From the NCBI GenBank assembly GCA_035578905.1, contig JAQJVL010002518.1, positions 1 to 64,000 on the forward strand: a stretch of 64,000 nt of DNA, written 5' to 3'. The translations under genes were made by a program, and so were the position numbers. Of this stretch, positions 1 to 13,500 are shown in pieces. The notes beneath the pieces are model-generated. The model ran no database searches, had not been told where the DNA came from, and saw only the letters and a program-made list of their open reading frames with translations. The stretch comes from Stictocephala bisonia (lineage: Eukaryota; Arthropoda; Insecta; Hemiptera; Membracidae). The stretch's first letter is position 1. Each line of letters opens with the position of its first letter.

Positions 1-778
1 AAATTAGAATGTTTCAATCTGGAAATTCCCCCCTCCCCGGGAATAAATTTGGAAACTTTATTAAAGGGAAAAAATGCTTTTAAACAAAAAAGTCATTGAA
101 ACGATTTTTAAATCTGTGCACAAAACATACTAAAATTAATAATGTGTTAACAATCTTTTTAAAACGTATTCTCAAAACAAAGGCTGCAAAAACAATATTT
201 TGTAAACATTTCTGTGTAACGAAAGAGACAAAATATAAAAGTCCTTTCTACATCGAGAAAACATATTTTTGTAACTAATTGCCCAATCCACTGGACTTTT
301 TAAACAAGCTCAGTCTTTGTTATCTCACAGCTTCGTTAACTCCGTTCTTTACAAAGAAAATTACCTCCCGCAAAATATAATCAGATTTAATAATGAACTG
401 TTTTTGTAATTATAATTCCAAGAGTAACAACATTTTTATTTCATATAATTTAGTCGTACTTTTTTAATCACAATATTAATTACTTAATAACTTAGAGGTT
501 TTTAATAGAGAATATTTTAATTACCTTTTACTTAGAGGTGTACTTAAATTAGGATTATTTTAATGAATTTTAATTGCCAATCCAAGAATACGCTCTTTTC
601 TCGTCAAGGGAGTGTTACAATATTAATCACTAACTTAAACGTATTTAATAGAGAATATTTATATTCAGCTACATCGCCTACTGATGTACACCACTGCGCA
701 GCTACTATAGGGGGTAGTGAACACACTCATACTTGTGTAAGGCTAACAACATTAAAGTACGGTAGGCTACCCAAACAG
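1..778. other. AT-rich sequence without recognisable gene
   Basis: This stretch precedes the 16-bp minisatellite. Short open frames occur in it, but none has a recognisable motif, splice context or composition different from the background. The last few tens of bases already contain a diverged unit of the minisatellite (around 757-778). Confidence 0.6.
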
Positions 779-2722
779 TAGGCTACACATACAGTAGGCT
801 ACACATACAGTATTCTACACAAACAGTAGGCTACACATACAGTATTCTACACATGCAGTAGGCTACACTTACAGTAGGCTACACATACAGTAGGCTACAC
901 ATACAGTAGGCTACACATACAGTAGGTTACACATACAGGAGGCTACACCTACAGTAGGCTACACATACAGTAGGCTACACTTACAGTAGGCTACACATGC
1001 AGTCGGCTAAACATATAGTAGGTTACACGTACAGTAGGCTACATATACAGTAGGCTACACATACAGTAAGCTACACATACAGTAGGCTACACATACAGTC
1101 GGCTACTGATACAGTAGGCTACACATACAGTAGGCAACACATACAGTAGAATACACATAGAGTAGGATACACATACAGTAGGCTACACATACAGTAGGCT
1201 ACACATACAGTAGGCTACACATACAGTAGGCTACACATACAGTAGGTTACACATACAGGAGGCTACACCTACAGTAGGTTAAACATACAGTAGGCTACAC
1301 ATACAGTAGGCTACAAATACAGGAGGCTACACTTACAGTAGGCTACACATACAGTATGCTACACATACAGTAGGCTAACATACAGTAGGCTACACATACA
1401 GTAGGCTACACATACAGTAGGCTACACATACAGTAGGTTACACATACAGGAGGCTACACCTACAGTAGGCTACACATACAGTAGGCTACACTTACAGTAG
1501 GCTACACATGCAGTCGGCTAAACATATAGTAGGTTACACGTACAGTAGGCTACAAATACAGTAGGCTACACATACAGTAAGCTACAAATACAGTAGGCTA
1601 CACATACAGTAGGCTACACATACAGTAGGTTACACATACAGGAGGCTACACCTACAGTAGGCTACACATACAGTAGGCTACACTTACAGTAGGCTACACA
1701 TGCAGTCGGCTACACATACAGTAGGGTACACATAGGCTACAGTAGGCTACACATACATTAGGCTACACATACAGTAGGCTACACATACTGTAGGCTACAC
1801 ATACAGTAGGCTCCTCATACAGTAGGCTACACATACAGTCGGCTACACATACAGTAGGCTACACATACAGTATGCTACACATACAGTATGCTACTGATAC
1901 AGTAGGCTACACATACAGTAGGCAACACATACAGTAGGCTACACATACAGTAGAATACACATAGAGTAGGATACACATACAGTAGGCTACACCTACAGTA
2001 GGTTACACATACAGTAGGCTACACATACAGTAGGCTACACATACAGGAGGCTACACTTACAGTAGGCTACACATACAGTAGGCTACACATACAGTAGGCT
2101 ACACATACAGTAGGCTACACATACAGTAGGCTACACATACAGTAGGCTACACATACAGTAGGCTACACATACAGTAGGCTACACTTACAGTAGGCTACAC
2201 ATACGGTATGCTACACATACAGTAGGCTACACATACAGTAGGCTACACATACAGTAGGCTACACATACAGTAGGCTACACATACAGTAGGCTACACATAC
2301 AGTAGGCTACACATACAGTAGGCTACACATACAGTAGGCTACACATACAGTAGGCTACACATACAGTAGGCTACACATACAGTAGGCTACACATACAGTA
2401 AGCTACACAAACAGTAGGCTACACATACAGTAGGCTACACATACAGTAGGCTACACATACAGTAGGCTACACATACAGTAGGCTACCCAAACAGTAGGCT
2501 ACACATACAGTAGGCTACACATACAGTAGGCTACACATACAGTAGGCTACACATACAGTAGGCTACACATACAGTAGGCTACACATACAGTAGGTTACAC
2601 ATACAGTAGGCTACACATACGGTAGGCTACACATACAGTAGGCTACACATACAGTAGGCTACACATACAGTAGGCTACACATACAGTAGGCTACACATAC
2701 AGTATGCTACACATACAGTAGG
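779..2722. repeat. 16-bp minisatellite, about 120 copies, with higher-order structure
   Basis: The unit is ACACATACAGTAGGCT, repeated head to tail for about 1.94 kb. Variants include aggaggct, cttacagt, catgcagtcggct and aaacatatag. Groups of variants recur in the same order: the variant block starting GGTTACACATACAGGAGG appears near 925, 1245, 1436 and 1628, that is at spacings of about 320, 191 and 192 bp, close to whole multiples of 16. The right third (about 2080-2700) is nearly homogeneous. No protein is implied, because stops occur in the frames. Confidence 0.95.
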
Positions 2723-5700
2723 AAACCGAGTAGTTATTTACATTTAATTACCTTTTTCCCTATTTAATAAAGCAGTGTTTTTAGCAATAATAAGACCGTT
2801 AAAAATATTAATATGCCTAAATTGATCCACTTAGAAATTGTTCCATGGTACATTAGTGATATTTTTCTAAGTGCAGAAATTACGAATTTTGTCTGTGTGG
2901 AAAATATGTTACTATTTAATTTGATTTCGTTCCTCTACTATTTAACAAATTGTTTTGATTTATTGAAAAGTGGTATCCAAATCAAGTGGTTTTGATGGAT
3001 GATAAAGTCATATATCAATGATGAATCACCCATTTGAGTGTGTTTTAGCTGTCAATTTAATAAATGGGCAATCCCCTATACTACATATACAGTAGTTTGT
3101 ACATGTTTGTTTTCCGAGAGGATAAATAATAAGACAAGTTATCTGTGTTACATAAATAGTATACTTTTTATATGTAATACTATTAAATAACTCTGGTTAG
3201 TTTTTGATATATATATATATGATTGTTAAAAAAAACTTGAATGGTGATTTAATCATTTACAGGTTATATTTTATTAACTATCAATATTGTAAATATTTAA
3301 ATACGTTAATAAAAAATTTAAACCGTTTTAAAAGAAACCCTCACTCCCCCCAACCAATCCTCGTTAACTGCAAAAACGTATCATATATATTTCTTTCAAC
3401 TAAAAAAAGAGCGTAGGCATATTTATAGGATAACAAATTGTAGATGGAAGGTACTGAAGTAATAAGCGTTAGTTAAGGTCGTATATAGTTTTTTTGAGGA
3501 TCTTTATAACATTGGTCACTTCCACATCATTAACTGTGGCTAGCTACTTGTTAAGAATATGTAAGTTATGTTACTCTCAATAATTTACTCATCATAATAT
3601 TATCATCTTTAGAACCTACCGAACAGTTTGAACAAAAAATGGTGATTTTAGCCCACTGAAAGAAAAGTTCTATGACAATCTTCTAGGAGGGGCTTGATAG
3701 TTAGGGAAATGCCCATCTCAGTATTTAATACTGGATCAGGCATGAGAAAGGAAAACGTTCCCAATTCAATGAATCGTCAATTTAAAGCACTTGTATATCA
3801 GACATAACAAACAATAATAATAATATTTTATTTCACATTGCTAAAGAATTCGCAAAACTTTTGCAAAGCAACTTAATCTATCAACTGTAGTTAAAAAAGT
3901 TATAGTACTGAATTAAATAGAGATATTTGACTTTAATTATCAGATACCTCTCCCAAAAAAGTTCAGAAAGGTTAAGCATGTACGTAATTATATAGCATCA
4001 AAGTACTAGATAACTTGCTCAAATATGCGTTATAAATAATAAATACTCAATTATTATTATTAAACTCCATCAGTAACAAAAAAAGATACAAATACGTAAC
4101 TAAATTTAATTACCTAGAATAAATTATTTGTATTCATTGAAAAATTTACCGTGTACTTCTCAGAACTTTCAGCGAGGAAACAATTATATTTCGCCATTCT
4201 TATCCCTTGCCTCAAGCAACCAATTAAAGATGTTTCACGGTGTAGACCTTTTCTCTGAGGTTTCCATTAACAGAAAATTGTATTTACTGAAATAACCATA
4301 CTCATCCATATTAAAAGTAAAACCATTCTAAACATTGTTTGTTCGTAATATTATTTTATGTCCATTTTCCATATTACATATTGAACAGAAAAATACTTTC
4401 CTTTGACAATTCTATTTATTTAATAAAACCAGTTATACTGCAAACAAATCAAGGATGTTTTATTTATTATATCAACCAAGCATGTTAAAAATACCAAGCA
4501 TTGTTTTAAGTGCATATAAATTATTTTATTTATCTTAATACGAAAAGTTTCATTTAAAATTAATTTGTACTTAAATAATGAGCCTAAGTACATATTTACC
4601 TTCTATTCCAACACAATTTAAGTAACGTTATTTGTTATTATTTTCATAAACATATAACTGAGAATATGCGTCTACTACGGTATATTAAGGGCCACCCTGC
4701 ACGCTTTTCACACCAACCCCGTCACTTGATATGCTAGTATCACCTCACTCGTGTGATATGTTGTTTTTCTTAACCTAAAATTGTTCGAAAATAAACTGTT
4801 ATTACCGTGCTACGTTGTGTCATTCGAATAGTGATTGGTGACGAAGTTTCCGATGGTCGGTATTGAGATATAATTGTTCTATCCTGCTTTAGCTCTAAGT
4901 GTTTTACCATTACGAAGGCCAAAAACGCTGACTCTGCTGATTTTCACTATTCAAAGCCTTTTAGGTGTTAGAGAAACCGTTATCTGTCAGACAACTGTAA
5001 CTTGCTTTTAAACTATCATAAATAATTTAAACTCATATTTGGAAAATGTATTAACACAACTTATACATACAAATAGAAACAAATATATTACTTTAATAAA
5101 ATTACTCAGATACTATTTGGAAAAATGAATGACAATAAAGCTTTGTTGCATAATTTAGACAACAGAATATTTAAAAGTTTAATTTCTCAAATGTTTTTTA
5201 AATAATAACTAAAATAAATCCAATTACATTTTTAATATACATCGAGCTATTCAACCAATTTTACTTGTAATCTTCTATCTGCAATGTACAAATTTTAAAC
5301 AGACTTAAAGCAATATAAGTATAAAAAAGTGTACGTTTATAGTAGAAAATAGTTTCAATACTTATTAATTAGGTTAGTATGATAATGCTTAATACTAATA
5401 ACCTATATTTTACTGTAATTGTTCTAAAATATTATCTGAAAATATTAAAACTAACTAATAATAACTTAAATATCTGTAAAATGATGGCATGACCTCAAAA
5501 TCTAAATGCTTACATGGTAGCTTTATTTTTTCTATAGTAAGAAGATTTGTTATATATTATATAGTGAAGCCATCACAGTACCATACAATATGAGATGAAT
5601 ATTGCATATAAAAAAGGGATACATGGTTAAAACCAAATTATTGGTCAACCTGTTCTCTCGTTAAAATTTTCTTTTAACCATAGTCAGATGTTCAAGTCTT

Positions 5701-6840
5701 TGTATGTTTATTTATGTTTTATATTTATTTATGTGCCCCCTTTGAGATTTAGCTAGTTCTTACCACCACTTAGAACAGCCAGTAGATAACTGTATTTAAC
5801 TCGATACATAGATTTACTAATATTTCAAATGCAACTAATGTAAAAACTACGAAAATATCATCCAGTTAAAGTTAATTTTAACCCCTAATAATTGTTTAAA
5901 GATCACCCTTAGCACGTGTATGACATTGTTTATTTTAATACCTCTAACATTTTAATTCAAACCAGACACATGTTTATAAATCTGATAAAGTGAAGTATTT
6001 TATTAATAATCCTACAAATACTTATCAAAATAAAAAAACTCCGTATTTTATACCTATCACGACAGAATAAAACTTTAACTCTTCGTGAGTTTAAGATGAA
6101 ACAATAAAAAGCTTTTAAAAGTATAAAGGTGGATTCGACCAATCCCGAAATTTAGCTGACCCAAGCAAACATCACGGCTTTTAACTACAATGCTCTATAT
6201 TTCTCTGTTTTTGTTACTTAAAAGTGAAATCTTCAAACTGACTTTCATGTTTATTTATCTGCAAAATGAAATATCCGTTGAACGTTGTTAAGGGTAAGTG
6301 TTGTTAGAAATAGTAAAATAAAGTTGTTACTATACTTATTTTAATCAGGTTTTAACCTTCAACGTGACCAAAACGTATGACAAATCTTAATAATGTTAGC
6401 TTATATAGAATGTAGCCTTTCTAAACTAACAACCAGTTCAAAGGTATTCACTAGCTACTGAACTGAACTGAGTTTATACTACAGTAAACAAATTATCTAA
6501 TATGAATTCCGTTCAGAAGATCTGGACACGAGTTATTCAATTGTATGTAACACCCAAATCATTTTTGTGAAGTTAATAATATTTATTTAACAAATGTTAC
6601 ACTCATCATTGCATAAAATATAAATTATTTAAGTTAATGGTTATAAAACAGGAAAATATATAAAGCATGGCTCAAATGTTCAACATCAAGTTTACTCTTT
6701 AGTAAGAAAAACCATTGAATCATATGAACACGTCTGTTCGTCCTTATCTCATTCTTATGAATTGTAAATAATTCCAAACTAAAACAGTTACTTTTTAATC
6801 CGAATGATAACTGATCACAGCCGAATTAAATAACTACAGG

Positions 6841-7191
6841 TTAGGTTATGTTAGGTTAGGTTAGGTTCGGTTAGTTTATGTTGGGTTAGGTTAGGTTAGG
6901 TTATGTTAGGTTAGGTTAGGTTAGTTTATGTTATGTTAGGTTAGGTTAGGTTAGGTTAGTTTATGTTATGTTAGGTTAGGTTAGTTTATGTTATGTTAGG
7001 TTAGGTTAGTTTATGTTATGTTAGTTTGGGTTAGGTTAGGTTAGTTTATGTTATGTTATGTTAGGTTAGGTTAGTTTATGTTATGTTAGGTTAGGTTAGT
7101 TTATGTTATGTTAGGTTAGGTTAGGTTAGTTTATGTTATGTTAGGTTGGGTTAGGTTAGGTTAGTTTATGTTATGTTAGGTTAGGTTAATA
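6841..7191 (+). repeat. Interstitial TTAGG-type array (left copy)
   Basis: The array consists of pentamers TTAGG mixed with TTATG and TTAGT in one register, for about 350 bp. TTAGG is the insect telomere repeat. The G-rich strand is the + strand. The matching array in the right duplication copy (57193-57508) has a different order and number of variants, so the arrays changed after duplication. Confidence 0.9.
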
Positions 7192-8529
7192 CTCTACTGA
7201 GACTTGTATTAATGAAAATACTTATACTGTACATTAAACAATTCTACCAATTCACACCAAATAAAAAGAAATCTATCACCTTCTTTGTACAAAAATGTCA
7301 AAAGGTTTTGTTAAATTTATTCAAAAGTTTATATAACGTAGCATCTAATGTACAGTATATTTTTCATAACAAAATATATTTAAACATCTGTCAAACATCT
7401 TTATTGTGCATATGAGTGCTGTACTCAAATCCAACAATTTATTATTTCTACCTGTATGTTGAAAAAGTCATATCTGAAGGAAAAATTATACTAGTTATTT
7501 TTTCGAAAATGTTTTATTTTGTCATAAACAAAATATTATTATAAATATACATAAGCCAAATAATTATTACCTGAAGTTTATTGACAAACGTATTGGAAAA
7601 AAAATATGAATTAGGTTCTTTACAATTAAATTTCACACAGAGCTTCCCCTCTGTAGTATAATGTTATCAAAAAAGTATTGTAAACACGCACTGAACGTAA
7701 ATCATGTTGTAATCCGGTCAAAATACAATTTATTTCATGGACTCAAGAAATCGTACATCCATGGAAATTCACTACAATAATTGTATATCAATTAGTTACA
7801 AAATGCCTAATTAGCATGATGAACATTGATTAGACGTAACCAATTTGTGTTTTTCCTATTTGTAAGGAAATTAATTATGTTTATATTAAATCTATTACCA
7901 TTCTGTTAAATGCTTTGAGCTTTTAATTCGTACAAACATAGTATCCTTGAAAAATATACTTTATTTTGTTATTTAAAAATTCCTACAGCTTGTATTGGAA
8001 CATTTTTGTATTGTATTTAACAAATTTTATTTTCCAAGGTACTACAAGTATGTTGACTGATGCACTAATCATTGGATGTATAACATTTAAAGAACAACAC
8101 CAATTAAATTAATTATTACATGAAATATTTATTGGTTTATCTGTCTATACACTATTGTTAAAATAATTAGGACAATTAATTGCTTATTGTCACTAGTTAA
8201 TAGGAATGAACAATGGAAGATTGTGTTTTATAATTAACGTAAAATAATGATTTTCGATAAATGTAGAGTATTATGGTCACAACTTATTTTCACAATCTTA
8301 TCCTTTGAACTATTCAATATCTACTCCATGACCACGAATCTATAACATTATTCTATATGTATAACATTAACTAGTTATACATATTTTTTATAAAAATAAA
8401 AAAGGAAAAAATATATACATCAAAACCATGTATATAACATTAATCATATGTAGCTTTTTTTATCCTGAAAAAGAATTTAATTTCCTTTTTATTCAAATCA
8501 CAAATATTACCTGAGATATTTAACAAAAT

Positions 8530-8612
8530 AGGTTAGGTTAGGTTAAGGTAATGTTAGGTTAGGTTAGGTTAAGGTAATGTTAGGTTAGGTTAGGTTAAGG
8601 TAATGTTAGGCT
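8530..8612 (+). repeat. Short TTAGG/TTAAGG array (left copy)
   Basis: There are three near-identical units of about 26 bp, each two or three TTAGG pentamers followed by TTAAGGTAATG. The same three-unit array is present in the right copy at 59431-59512. Confidence 0.85.
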
Positions 8613-9308
8613 TGGCTTGAGTTAGCAAAATATATTCACGATCAACTCATACTAACTTAACTAAACACCCTAATTTGTCAAATATCTCAGTTGTTATTCA
8701 TCTGCTGGATAATATGACGTCACACTCATTTTCCGAAGAATGGTCTACAGTATTTTATGATAAATAAATATTTATATAATTTAAACTTAAAATTACTAAT
8801 ATACAAGAAAATGTGTACCTCCACAGTGTGTGAATTTTTTTAGTTACTATCTAAAAATCTTTAGTAGCCATTTAAGGTGACATTTTACCTTAATATGAGT
8901 AATTTGGCCTTTAATGAGATAGTTTACATTATTTAAGTTATTATCAAAGCGTTTTACACTCAGTTATAAGTTGAAAACATGTCCATAATTTATTACATTT
9001 TGGATATAAATGTTTTATAGAGATTCGGTAAAAAATATAAATAAATAATTATTAAACATTTTCTCACTGGTATTTTACAAATAAAGTTTTATTAATCTAA
9101 CTCTGGCAAAGGCTTAGTAATAAAGAAGTTTAAAACAGAAGTTCAAAATCTAGTTAGGGAGCTTGACCGCAAGCCAGCTGGTTATAACGTGGTTGGGTTG
9201 CTTACATTCTCTCCCTCAGGTCAGACAACCGAATATTGAATTATTGAACTCCTAAATGTTCATATAATCAAACTACTATTAGATTATTAAATAGTTATTC
9301 AGGGTGGG

Positions 9309-9748
9309 AAAAAATATGGAAACGCTTTCACAACTTTTATATAACTTAACTGGTAAAATTTACATCTTGTACATCATCATGGTTACAAAGAACACACTTT
9401 TTAATGCCACTAGCAAAATTTTATTTTTTCATGGGGACGGCCCAAGTGGAGTTGAACGAAAATCTTTAATGTAAGCCTAGGTCGAGTTTAGTATCAAATT
9501 AAAGGTCTATTCAATATAAAATAATTACCACAAACCAGACTTCTAAAGGTATATCCTTTCTAAAGTAGCGGTCATTTGAATGTCAAAGTAACTTATTTGA
9601 ACAATATTATTTCTCCAATGTTTAACGATTGGAATTAACTTACTCTGAATAAAAATTATACTTTATGAACATAATTACTCAAAAAAGTGAAATTATCAAA
9701 TTATCTATTTAAAAAAACAAAGGGGTTGTAAAAGCGTTTTCATATTTT
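9309..9748. mobile_element. MITE-like element with terminal inverted repeats (left copy)
   Basis: The left end reads AAAAAATATGGAAACGCTTT and the right end is its imperfect inverse (9725-9748). In the other duplication copy (60215-60657) the two ends are perfect 26-bp inverses. The interior of about 390 bp has no open frame. The ends resemble those of a short non-autonomous DNA transposon. The family and the target-site duplication could not be fixed by eye. Confidence 0.6.
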
Positions 9749-10543
9749 CTATGCTTTCACAACAACATTATTTTGTCCATTAATAATTTCAATTTTTTTA
9801 ATTGTTGAGACAAGATAACTGAGTACCAAGTTTGTCAATTAGCTGAAAATCAGACCAATACTACGTGGTTCAGATAAAAAAGAACTGGTTGGGCCCTTAG
9901 TTGCCCTGACTATTGGCCTATTAATAAATGGTTCTTTCTGAGCACATGTCAAACCCAGTTAGTAACCAGACTGGTTACTCATATTGCCGTAAAGTACACA
10001 CAAATCTCCGTGGGGTCATATCTGAAGATAACAATCAAAGAATACGTTAGAAGTAAGTGTTCTATCGCTACTTACAACGTGGAAATATAGCTACCACCAG
10101 AATATAATGTTCTCTTTTCATCAAGCCACAGTAAAAAATAAAGCTAGAAAAATGGCCACCTCATTGCCACGTTGTATTTAATTACAATTATTTAAACACT
10201 TTATGTTCACTTAGTAAGGTCACCATTGATACAACAGTTTTAAATCATTTGTTCTTTTCTCCTGTATTCTATGCTAAGGTATACACAGCATAAAAAAACT
10301 TTGTTCCATAGATGAAAAACAATACCTGAAGTATTATCAGTAGGGATGGTCGATTGAAGACTAAATTAATAATATTTTGTCCTTAATGTTTTCTTATTTA
10401 GACGTACAAATATATGTTTATTTTGTTTGTTATTATTGCCACATTAATATTACCTAAATATTCAAGTTCAAGAAAAGTCATTTACACAACGCGTTTTATG
10501 AATAGATTTTTGAAATTCTTTGTATTCTGAACTATTTTAATTT

Positions 10544-13500
10544 TCATAACTAGCATAAAAAAGAGGTCTATGAGAGCTTTGTAAAATTGTTGTAATTTTT
10601 TGTACATGTAAGTTACATGGAAAAATTAAGATTTATTATTTTATATAAACATATATCATAACCATAACTAGGAATCATATATAGAGTGATTTAAAACAAT
10701 TGATAAAATCAGTGAAATGAGTACGTTACCATAGCCTCGCTATGTACTGTAACAGTGCAATTTATACAAAGTAACTACACTGTGATAAGCTCAGAAGTCG
10801 TAATTTGGATAGTGAGGTAGATAGGCAGCTAAGTGATTTCCCCGTAGTAAAACTAAAGTGCAATATGTTTGTTACATTCTTTTTAAGGAATATTGACAGT
10901 AATTTTTACAAACCAAAAGTATTGGACTAGTTTTTACAACAAATTCATAAGGGTCTTCATTCAATCCCTTGGCGTTCTTTAAAGTTAAAGGATAAAATAT
11001 TGCTCTGATCTCCATTCCATTTGTCGGATTGTAGTGAGTTTGTAAGGATGAAGGACCTTTAACCAGATGGTTGTGATGGATGAGAGAGGCGCTTGTCATC
11101 ACTAACCATTCGACTGTGGTCTAATTGTCATTGTGATAAATTACCTATTCTTAATACCTTCTGTACTGGTGTGTAAATAGGAGATACTACAGATGTTTAA
11201 CTTATTCTGATTTGTGCAAGTTGGAAAATTATTTTTTTAAATTATGCTTGTACTTACGTTAAAATTACGATCATTATCTAATTAAATTATGTTTTGTAGT
11301 ATTCATAATCGACTATTAACTATGTATTAGGAACCAATTATGATTGGTTTATGATGAGACTCTTTATGAGAGAAATACTGTCTTTAATCGTAGAAAAATA
11401 TCAAAAAGTAAAATGGGTGTAATTGAATTACACAATAATCAATTTATGTCATAAGATTGTAAATAAAATTATTGAACTAATTTTTTATTATTATAAGTTT
11501 AATTAGGGGAGACCCTAACCCACAACGAGTACCACCCCTGCCACTCGCTGAGTTCTATACACTTCGCCCTTCGGCCTCAGCTTGTGACTTTTGACTACAA
11601 ATAATAATAGGTTAACTATAAAACTTAAAATCACAATATTAAATTGATTTACAGTATATCCCTCAAGTTATTTGCGTTATTACCTGTTTACTATCTTAAT
11701 TACAAAAATAAATTACTTTTACCATTTTAAAATAGTTCATTTCAGTTATTTTTTATTCATAAAATCAATGCATTCAACTACCATTAAAACAGTGCTTACA
11801 ACCTTCCCTGGTTTAGCATCATGAAAGATCTAACCTTCTCACTGTTACTATCACCATTGTTTGCATTCCAACAGCTGTTAAAATTATTTACAAATCTTTA
11901 TTAATATTTGTACAGCTGTTACTTTTCGATTATTTTAAATCTCTCTTCAGTTATTCTTATAGCTGATAAACGAACTTTGAGGTACTCCCATGCCCTTCAG
12001 GGTTAAAATATTGAAGAATTAAGACCTTAATGCACAGCTCCAAAGAGAGGCAAATGTTTTGACACCTCAATTGGTGTTTATATTAGTTAAGAAATCAGAG
12101 AGGAGTTTCATTGACAAAAACTGCTTAACGTATTTATATAAAATAGATTTTAGTGTTCAGAAAGTGTATAGCTGATTAAAAATATTGTTACGGTAAATAC
12201 ATTAACTTCTAACATATGTCTTGTATTTAAATATAATAAATAAGGTTATGTAATATCCATAAAACTACATTAAAAACATTTTAAAGTGGCCTTAGCTACC
12301 AAGTGATAGAAAATGAGTGACTAGTTTTAGATAGTCAAAACTAGTAACATATACTAAATTTAAAGCTATTAAAGAGTAATGAAATCTTATTTTTAGCTCC
12401 ACGTTGAATAATTATAGAAAATATAGCGTTAATTTAATGAATTTATTTCTAAATAGTGCCAATTTCAGTATTACGTATGTACTTCCTGTTGAACGTAATT
12501 ACGAATAACTTTAAAGTGGTTTGAAAGTGGTGTTTCTAATAATAAATAATTTATATAAATGTTTATTTATTACAAACTGTCCAACCCTTTAAATAATGTG
12601 CCTGTATATAAAACGTGTGTCGTTTCAAAATTCCCAAGTTAAATAAACATTGCTAATTGATTTTTATTAATACCTTTAAAATACTGTACGTGTTGGTTAC
12701 ACAAACAATAAAGTGTGATGAACCACAGACGGACAGTCCATGTTAGAAGCCAGTGATCTCAACTGCACGTGTAATGATTTGAGGTTTATCTCAATTAGAT
12801 TGGTTAGTGGACGAATATAAATTATTGGAGGGAACAGTTAATGTTAGTAATTTTCAAAAAAAGAACAATTGTTGTACTCCTATAAGTTTAGGTTTAGACT
12901 TCGTCTTGTTTGTTTTTACTTTTTTTTTCTGGCTACAATTTATCATACAAGCAAAGAAAGAAAACCAACAACTACTTTTTTTACTAAGAGTAGTATAATG
13001 TATAAATATTGCCATTTAAATAACATTGCTGTACTGCATTTTATATGTATATCGAGTTGGAACTGTCTACAATTATTATCGCTTTCAGCACACACACGAT
13101 AATGTTGTATCATTCATATAAAATTATGTGAATTATATTTTGATCAGCTCACTAATATCGATACAAAACATTTTCCTAGGTTTAAGGATAAGTCAAGGTC
13201 AAATAATCAGTTATTTTGGAAATATTTACCATACTTTTGCTTACTTGTTAAAGTAATAATTTAAATTCTCAAACCTTCTTAATTTCTGATTTTTTTTAAT
13301 ATATGATAATAACATTTATAGTTTATGTAGTTGTAAAGTGCTGAGTTAAATGTGAACATGAGAGACTTATATTTATCAACAGAAAATAAATATCTTAATA
13401 TTATTATTATTATTATTATTATTATAACAGTTTAAAATAATCCAAATTGCTAAATAGTTATAATTTGTTTTGTTTAGTAAAATAGTTTTATCCAAATTGA

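Larger units (their letters stand above)
2761..10543 (+). repeat. Segmental duplication, left copy (direct orientation)
   Basis: This block of about 7.8 kb is matched collinearly and in the same orientation by 53107-61443. Identity is visible by eye over almost the full length, with scattered substitutions and small indels (about 10 differences in the 204 bases at 7212-7415). Left limit: the shared text begins at tatttaat/agtgtttttagca. Right limit: similarity fades after ttctgaactatttt. The block contains no convincing gene. It holds two TTAGG-type arrays and a MITE-like element. The 16-bp minisatellite lies immediately to its left but not next to the right copy. Confidence 0.93.

Noticed and set aside
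3204..3416. Short frame conserved in both duplication copies (also 53562-53759)
   Set aside because: The conservation follows from the recent duplication of the whole block; surrounding non-coding sequence is equally similar.
6841..7191. A chromosome end
   Set aside because: TTAGG arrays are short, carry many variants, and are flanked by ordinary sequence on both sides; they are interstitial.
7212..7415. 67-codon frame conserved in both duplication copies (also 57530-57733)
   Set aside because: About 10 base differences give six or so amino-acid changes, with no excess of silent changes, so there is no evidence of selection on a protein.
10872..11102. Minus-strand 76-codon frame with balanced composition
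   Set aside because: It reads plausibly as coding but I see no motif, no splice context and no second piece nearby; it could be a transposon remnant or chance.
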